Source of the DNA: Martensiomyces pterosporus
Taxonomy: Eukaryota > Kickxellomycota > Kickxellomycetes > Kickxellales > Kickxellaceae
Assembly (NCBI GenBank): GCA_025201845.1
Contig: MU604000.1
Span: 19,272 to 83,271 of the forward strand
DNA: 64,000 nt
Direction: 5' to 3'
The position numbers and the translations under genes are program-made. The notes under the pieces were generated by a model. The model made no database searches, was not told the DNA's origin, and saw only the letters and a list, made by a program, of their open reading frames with translations. This document shows positions 59,501 to 64,000 of this stretch, piece after piece; within the stretch, counting starts at the first letter, position 1, and each line of letters starts with the position of its first letter.

Positions 59501-62500
59501 CAGCCCAGGCCCCTTCCTTTGCTTGGGTCGCCATATATGTACTCAACAATGCTGTCGATGTCTTGCTTGGAGGCTTGGTTGAATGGAACAACGACCAGAG
59601 ACGACCCGCGCGACCCGTGCGCCTGGTAAAGGTCTTGGAAGTAGCGAGCAGTTCTGAGCGAGTGGCTTGATGTTGTTGCAACGACATTCGCGCCAGCCTC
59701 TAAAAGCCCTCTTAGGACTTCCGCGCCAATCGACCCCTTGCCGCAGCCAGTAACCAGCACCTTCTTGTTGCTCAGCGACAGGCCGTTCTCGCATATATCA
59801 TTCAGCGTGTCAGACAATGTGGCGGAGAGATCTGGGTCGTATTCCCAGCATGTCGGGCTGGCCGCCTTGCTCTTGAGGTGCACCATAGGCGGAAGGCTTT
59901 GGCGTTTGGGCTGCTGCTTTGTTGCTGCTCTCGCAAGGCCAAGCTTTTGCAGAATAGTGCCCAGCGCGTCGTCGCGCTTATGTGGTGCTGCATGAGCATA
60001 AATGCCCGTCCTGTCCGTGATTGCGCGAACATAGTCTGATACTGTGCGCTCGCCCGGCCGATCAGCCTCCAAGTACTCGATACCACCCATTTCATTGATC
60101 CCAAGCCGTGGCGCAAGGTGTCTTTGAGTGAACTGGTATGCCGGAGGCGTATTCACGGCTTCGTTGGTCAATTTAATGAGGCTCGCTCCATATTTGGAGG
60201 CAAGTGTGTGCCCCCTGCTGCTCTCCTTCTCCGAGAGCTGAACGATGTACTTCAGGCAGCTGACGACACTGGGTGTGAACCGGTTAACAAGACGAAGGTA
60301 GTGGACCGCTATGCTCTGGCCAAGCTTAGCAGCTTTGCCCTGGATCATGCTGAAATGCAGCTCGAGTAGGTCCTGTCGGGCCCAGTTCCAGAATGAATCA
60401 AACTGGCGTGCCATGGCCGCCGAAAACGCGGGTCGGATAGCTTCGTGATAGTCTTCGCCGTACTCCGAGGCCCATATTCCCAGCTGCTCCGACATTTGCT
60501 GCATTGGTGGCGTGCCAAGGGACGGGCCGCTGTTTCCAGCACGCTGGTCTACATCTACGCCGAGGAATGTAGCGAGTGCATGCATGTTCTGTCTAGCCAA
60601 GCGGCGGTGTGCGCTCTGCGCCGTTTCAAAATCGGCGCTGTTGATGACTGACACCACGGGCTGGCCGTCTCGGTTATGATCCCCAGTGCCTGCTGCTGAT
60701 ACTAGCCGATATTGAACTCCAGTGGTTTTGGAATACTCAACAGCAGCCGCTGCAAGCCACTCCTTGGCGGCTGCCTCGGAATCCAGGCGCGCTGGCGGCT
60801 CCATGGTAAGCGCAACTAGAAGCAGCGCATCCTGCCTTAATGGCCCGAGCCCGTAGGTAGCGCCTAGGTGCTGGGCAATCGCCGCTTTGTTGAATCCACC
60901 GGGTAGCTTGCTGCTGATCAAGCGGGCAAGCATGCCAAGAGTGTGTTTCCCCAGGGACCCCGATATTGGGGATAGCCCCTGAGCGAGCTCGCAGAGTGGA
61001 ATCTCCTCCGTCTTCTCAGGCAGGTCTTCGCTGAATTCCTTCTGCAAGTCACCAACAATTTCGTTCTGAAGCGTAGACTTGCCACCAACAAAATCCTTGA
61101 TTGGCTTCGTGTCAGATATAGCGCTTAGCTTGCACTTGAGCTTGTGCGCAATTAGCGCGCGCATAACATCCAAGGGCTGGGTAGGGACATCTTCGATTTC
61201 TTTTGCAATTGCTCGAGAGCCAGTGCTGACTGGCAGCAGGCCATCGGAAGCCTGCTGCTGCTGCTGCTGCTCCCGGCCGTCTTTTGAGGCTTGGTTGTCG
61301 GATGCGTTAGCTGAATCGAGCGGCTGGCCAGAGGCTCCGCTTGCTGCTGCGCTCCCTGAAGCCTCTGCAAGATCCAGGAATAGCACCCTGTTCATGTCCG
61401 TTGATGTCGACATGATATCAAGCCTATCGTTCAGGGAATCACCATAGTCACTGCCAGGGAGGCTCAGAGAGCCGATTGTGTGCCTTACCATGTTTGTCAG
61501 CACGTTTCCCGGCCCAATTTCGACGATTCTGCCAACACGCAGCTCGTGTAGCAAAACGTCCTGTGTCTCGATCCAACGCACAGGCGATGAAAACTGGTAG
61601 CTGAGGATCTCAATCAGGAGCTTGTACGCAATGCCATGAGCATAACTGTGATCCACCTCCAGCCTGGCCTCGTCAAGCGTGCGCATCAGATCCCCAGCAA
61701 TCTCCGATCTGGTCAGAGAGTAGACGTGCTCAGCGTAGCTTCTTGTTATGTCAAATGGCTGTGCAGTGAGGTTTGGGATGTATCTGTGGCGCAGCCTTTC
61801 CACGCTGACGCTGTCGAGCGATATCCTGGACCGCAGCATCTTCCTGAACGACCATGAGCCGTCATTGAGCAAGCTTGAGTGAAATGGAACATCGATGCCG
61901 GGGATCGGAATGGTGGATCTAGTGCGCTTTAGCTCGATGCAAGGTCCGCTTTCCCCCAGCATGCATGCAGCCCTCACGCACTGCCTGGAGAGCACAGCCA
62001 GGTTCTCGGGCATGGAGGCGTGCGGCGAGATAGCGTCGAGAAGCCGACTCAGCGCCTCAAGCAAAACAAGCTCGCCAGAGACAACATACTGGTGGTCTCT
62101 GACATTGTAGTTGACTATCTCCAGCAGCCCATCGTAGTTGCCGTGTTCCTTGATCGCTGCAACTGTGCACGCGAGGTGGTCAAGCCTAAAGTAGCTTGCA
62201 ACCCGCCGGGGGCTCACAGCCATCATGCCGTATATCGACCTGTTGCTTGCGTCGCGCCGAACAGATTGCTGCATGGTGAGCCCGCGACAGAACCCAATAT
62301 CGGCAGCCGACTCGGGGGTCAATATGCCTCCAATTGATGCCAGCCCGGCGTACTCGCCAAGGGAGTGGCCAGCAAAGACGGCGTCGCTTGGGACTACGCC
62401 CGTAGACTCAACGTGGGCAAACTCTGCGATTTCGCATACAAGCATTGCTGCCTGGGTGAACTGTGTTGCGTACAGCAGGCCGTGAGGCGATGCGAACGTG

Positions 62501-64000
62501 AACGACTCTGTGTTTTCGTTGATGTCCGGGAACAACGGGCGGCTAATCAGCCGGGATCCATCCTGGCCACTGTACTCATACACCATCGAGCGATAGTTGT
62601 CTCTGACCCTCATCCCGCGCTTGCCAACAAAGCTGACTGTGTGTGTCTTTGGATTGCTGCTAACAATGTCGATCAGCGGCACGCCATACGTCTCGCGCAT
62701 GAATTCGTCGGCAGAGTCCCAAATGCGCCGAGCGACCTCCGAGCGGGCATACAGCCCCATGCCCATGCCCGGCTCGTGGGCTCCTTGTCCTGTGAAGATG
62801 AAGGCTGTTGGCGGCTGCTCAACTTCAGCCATCCCCTCGATGACCCTGCTACCATGCTGATTGAATGTTTGCACCTGCACCAGCTTCCGGCCATCCCTGA
62901 AGCCGACATGAAACAGCCGCGTTTCTAGGGTGTCGCCCGGCAAGACCATGTCAGTAAACTGGACTTCGTAAGACCTGATGCGCTCTGGGCAGCTGTCAGC
63001 GGCAAACACCTCCACGGATTTGCGTGTCGAGGCGCTCGTCCACATCCCGTGTGTAATTGTGCCTGGGAGACCCACATAGTCAGCAAAGTACCCACTGGTG
63101 TGGATCGGGTTGTGGTCCGCAGAGACACTCGAATACAGCTGGTTGCAGCTAGGCGCGGTCACGACTGCCTCTTGGTGCCGACCTTCGGGTATCATCGCAT
63201 AGCCTTCTCCCTCAAAGCGGTGCTCATCGGTGGCAGGCCGTCCATGTCTTTCCAAAAAGTCGATCACTGGGTTTCCGTACGCCTCTCCGCTTTCAAAGTC
63301 GACATCCGCTACTTTTATCCATTCCATTGAGGAGGCTTGCGCAAGCACTGCTCCGAATGTGGACACATGCGAGTACACCTTTGCCGATTTGAACCGGTAG
63401 CGCGATTCCAGCTGGAACTTCAGCACAGCACCCAAGCTGATTCTGGCATCCATAGCGTCAAGCGGCAAAAACCATTCTTTCGAGCGAATGAGCGCAACTG
63501 CATTGCTGTCTGCAAGGGACACGAGCATTGGTGGCTCGCATATGTCTCGGAAATTGCAGGAAAAGTTTTCAGCAGCGTTGCGGAACACAAAGGACGTGTC
63601 CAGTTCAAGAACCCGCGTGTCCCCCTCAGCGATGTATCCCTTCACTCGAACAACACGCCCCAGTTCACTGCTGGTCACCTCGATGATCTTTGCGCTACTA
63701 CTGAGGTTTTGCTCAAATCCTGGCACCTTTGCCCCAGGGACTATGCAGATCCCGCTAGACAAGTGCACCATGTTCATCAGGTCGCCATTACAGGTAGAGC
63801 TCATAAGGCACTTGCACAGAGATGGCCAGAAAATGCGCATTGCGTAGTCGAGCGGAACCACGGGCTCGCTGTCCTGAGCACCAATGTACTTTTCCGAGGT
63901 GCTGCCAACTGCATAGCAAAAGTCCTCGATATCGCTGGCACTGATCTTGGGACCGCTTGAGCGGAATACATGCCCACTCTTTGCCACGCCCATTGCAGCC
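56548..64000 (-). CDS. Type I fatty acid synthase, fused beta-alpha chain (5' part beyond window edge)
   Basis: 2483 codons are visible, running off the right edge; no stop or intron interrupts them. Domains in order (numbering from the Met at 63993): hot-dog dehydratase DHNPIHTSGYF near 291 and its GTITHGMW; malonyl/palmitoyl transferase GQGAHEPGMGMG and GHSLGEYAGLAS near 540; a Gln-rich linker; acyl carrier protein GGKSTLQNEI near 968 (Ser carries phosphopantetheine); ketoreductase VLVTGCGKGSIGAEVL near 1410 with LYGESKIG; ketosynthase ACATGVASVDV near 2040 with HGTSTKANDKNES and HLTGHPKGAA. The beta-chain C-terminus (DH, MPT) is therefore continuous with the alpha chain. It ends at KTEPPYTPEQ, then KRYAF and stop, where yeast Fas2 would enter its phosphopantetheinyl transferase domain. 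Acetyl-transferase and enoyl-reductase domains should lie beyond the window. Confidence 0.95.
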   Translation of the reverse strand, partial: AAMGVAKSGHVFRSSGPKISASDIEDFCYAVGSTSEKYIGAQDSEPVVPLDYAMRIFWPSLCKCLMSSTCNGDLMNMVHLSSGICIVPGAKVPGFEQNLSSSAKIIEVTSSELGRVVRVKGYIAEGDTRVLELDTSFVFRNAAENFSCNFRDICEPPMLVSLADSNAVALIRSKEWFLPLDAMDARISLGAVLKFQLESRYRFKSAKVYSHVSTFGAVLAQASSMEWIKVADVDFESGEAYGNPVIDFLERHGRPATDEHRFEGEGYAMIPEGRHQEAVVTAPSCNQLYSSVSADHNPIHTSGYFADYVGLPGTITHGMWTSASTRKSVEVFAADSCPERIRSYEVQFTDMVLPGDTLETRLFHVGFRDGRKLVQVQTFNQHGSRVIEGMAEVEQPPTAFIFTGQGAHEPGMGMGLYARSEVARRIWDSADEFMRETYGVPLIDIVSSNPKTHTVSFVGKRGMRVRDNYRSMVYEYSGQDGSRLISRPLFPDINENTESFTFASPHGLLYATQFTQAAMLVCEIAEFAHVESTGVVPSDAVFAGHSLGEYAGLASIGGILTPESAADIGFCRGLTMQQSVRRDASNRSIYGMMAVSPRRVASYFRLDHLACTVAAIKEHGNYDGLLEIVNYNVRDHQYVVSGELVLLEALSRLLDAISPHASMPENLAVLSRQCVRAACMLGESGPCIELKRTRSTIPIPGIDVPFHSSLLNDGSWSFRKMLRSRISLDSVSVERLRHRYIPNLTAQPFDITRSYAEHVYSLTRSEIAGDLMRTLDEARLEVDHSYAHGIAYKLLIEILSYQFSSPVRWIETQDVLLHELRVGRIVEIGPGNVLTNMVRHTIGSLSLPGSDYGDSLNDRLDIMSTSTDMNRVLFLDLAEASGSAAASGASGQPLDSANASDNQASKDGREQQQQQQASDGLLPVSTGSRAIAKEIEDVPTQPLDVMRALIAHKLKCKLSAISDTKPIKDFVGGKSTLQNEIVGDLQKEFSEDLPEKTEEIPLCELAQGLSPISGSLGKHTLGMLARLISSKLPGGFNKAAIAQHLGATYGLGPLRQDALLLVALTMEPPARLDSEAAAKEWLAAAAVEYSKTTGVQYRLVSAAGTGDHNRDGQPVVSVINSADFETAQSAHRRLARQNMHALATFLGVDVDQRAGNSGPSLGTPPMQQMSEQLGIWASEYGEDYHEAIRPAFSAAMARQFDSFWNWARQDLLELHFSMIQGKAAKLGQSIAVHYLRLVNRFTPSVVSCLKYIVQLSEKESSRGHTLASKYGASLIKLTNEAVNTPPAYQFTQRHLAPRLGINEMGGIEYLEADRPGERTVSDYVRAITDRTGIYAHAAPHKRDDALGTILQKLGLARAATKQQPKRQSLPPMVHLKSKAASPTCWEYDPDLSATLSDTLNDICENGLSLSNKKVLVTGCGKGSIGAEVLRGLLEAGANVVATTSSHSLRTARYFQDLYQAHGSRGSSLVVVPFNQASKQDIDSIVEYIYGDPSKGRGLGWDLDYVLPFAAIPELGHDITELDSRSELAHRAMLTNVLRLLGTVASHKKARRYDMHPTLAILPLSPNHGAFGFDGLYGESKIGLETLLSRWHSESWAPFISLTGAVIGWTRGTGLMSANNIVSEGVERLGVRTFSAAEMAFNILGAMHPKMYALAALGPVWADMSGNFQYYPEITRSISELRKAHQEMESVLKSVAADSQLDYNAAADSDSERVYGLHTVSPLANHKFKFPAVKSYDQLSHLRHLQGMANLDKVVVITGYGEVGPYGNAETRWEMEAYGEFSLEGCIELAWIMGYIKHFSGKHKKTGKVYVGWVDAKSDEPVEDRYVKLRYEKQILEHTGIRLIEPELLGGYDPNQKHIMRELQIEHDMDPFEATEEEAGDFKRRNGDRVRIWANDSGSWSVRFLKGSTLMVPKALRFDRLVAAQLPTGWDPVRYGIPRDIADQVDPITCYALVAAVESLVRSGITDPYEIYKYVHVSEVGSSTGAALGGQKSTKRVFAERLCDKDQPPDVYQETFLTTPPAWINMLLLSASGPIKTTIGACATGVASVDVAVDTIQSGKAKIMLAGGLDGFSEESSYEFAQMNATSNALDEFAKGRSPAEMSRPCTSTRSGFMESEGAGIATLMSASTALEMGVPVYGIIAMSGTATDKEGRSVPAPGKGVLTSAREVPGTIPSPLLDISYRRRQLAIRQRQIQEWADLERAQSRLGATAESGAGALHAQDTNAHMKSCSSDGRKTGHADFVQIEAQRQNAEALDTWGNSFWKSNPSISPLRGSLAVWGLTVDDIGIASFHGTSTKANDKNESEIIEHQLRHLGRTPGNVVFSICQKHLTGHPKGAAAMWMLNGVVQSMRTGVVPGNRNADNIAAELEECEYIVYPSRSIQTPGIKAGLLKSFGFGQVGGEILVVHPDYLFAVLAEEQLEKYARKVDAREKRAYRYWHDTLVGNHQFVQVKTEPPYTPEQERQVYLDPLARADFDPATKRYAF
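61256..61277 (-). repeat. CAG/CTG run coding Gln at the FAS MPT-ACP linker
   Basis: A CTG run on the plus strand coding a Gln-rich stretch in the linker between the malonyl/palmitoyl transferase and the acyl carrier protein. Confidence 0.8.

Overview
The window reads as nuclear DNA of a filamentous or zoosporic-grade fungus. The genes are large, mostly intron-free ORFs with GC-rich third positions. Five genes carry GT-AG introns (104 to 1157 nt). The protein set is fungal or opisthokont: UDP-GlcNAc pyrophosphorylase for chitin precursors, vigilin, WSS1, CFT1, FMP25 and a cytosolic type I fatty acid synthase. A fatty acid synthase with beta and alpha halves in one chain, an animal/plant-type base-exchange phosphatidylserine synthase and an animal-like GIGYF protein together suggest an early-diverging lineage. 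A Kickxellomycotina (Coemansia-like) source is my best guess, from gene content only.

Layout. 1-4.2 kb: two head-to-tail UDP-N-acetylglucosamine pyrophosphorylase paralogues on the minus strand, the first cut by the window edge, separated by a repeat-rich 2.3 kb gap. 5.4-8.1 kb: a VanZ-like membrane protein, a 42-residue Lys/Gly-rich protein gene with its own TATA box and poly(A) signal, and a recent tandem pair of small CCCC-motif proteins. 8.3-15.5 kb: an HSL-type alpha/beta hydrolase, WSS1, a decayed mariner transposase and Golgi-tether subunit COG1. 15.8-28 kb: mitochondrial aspartate aminotransferase (one intron), vigilin/SCP160, a seven-TM receptor-like protein, splicing factor PRP46 and an FMP25-type RCC1 protein. 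28.3-40.1 kb: CFT1/CPSF160 (one intron), base-exchange phosphatidylserine synthase and a five-exon M17 leucyl aminopeptidase. 40.1-49 kb: a 4.4 kb region without convincing ORFs that probably holds the leader of a three-exon trihelix/Myb-like regulator. 49.4-64 kb: eIF2A, a three-exon GIGYF-type GYF protein, AP-2 sigma, and the 3' part of the fused fatty acid synthase on the minus strand, running off the right edge.

This is ordinary eukaryotic housekeeping DNA, not an operon or defence island, and neighbouring genes share no single pathway. Loose themes are RNA biology (WSS1 aside: vigilin, PRP46, CFT1, eIF2A, GIGYF), secretory traffic (COG1, AP-2 sigma) and lipid synthesis (PSS, FAS). Multi-exon models were built by hand from splice signals and reading-frame closure; all five close to an exact multiple of three.

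The most unusual signals are: the fused fatty acid synthase that stops where the integral phosphopantetheinyl transferase domain should start; the 42-residue gene built from six amino acids; the tandem Cys-rich gene pair; the mariner relic with a surviving DNA-binding domain; and complementary CA-rich and GT-rich tracts inside one aminopeptidase intron.
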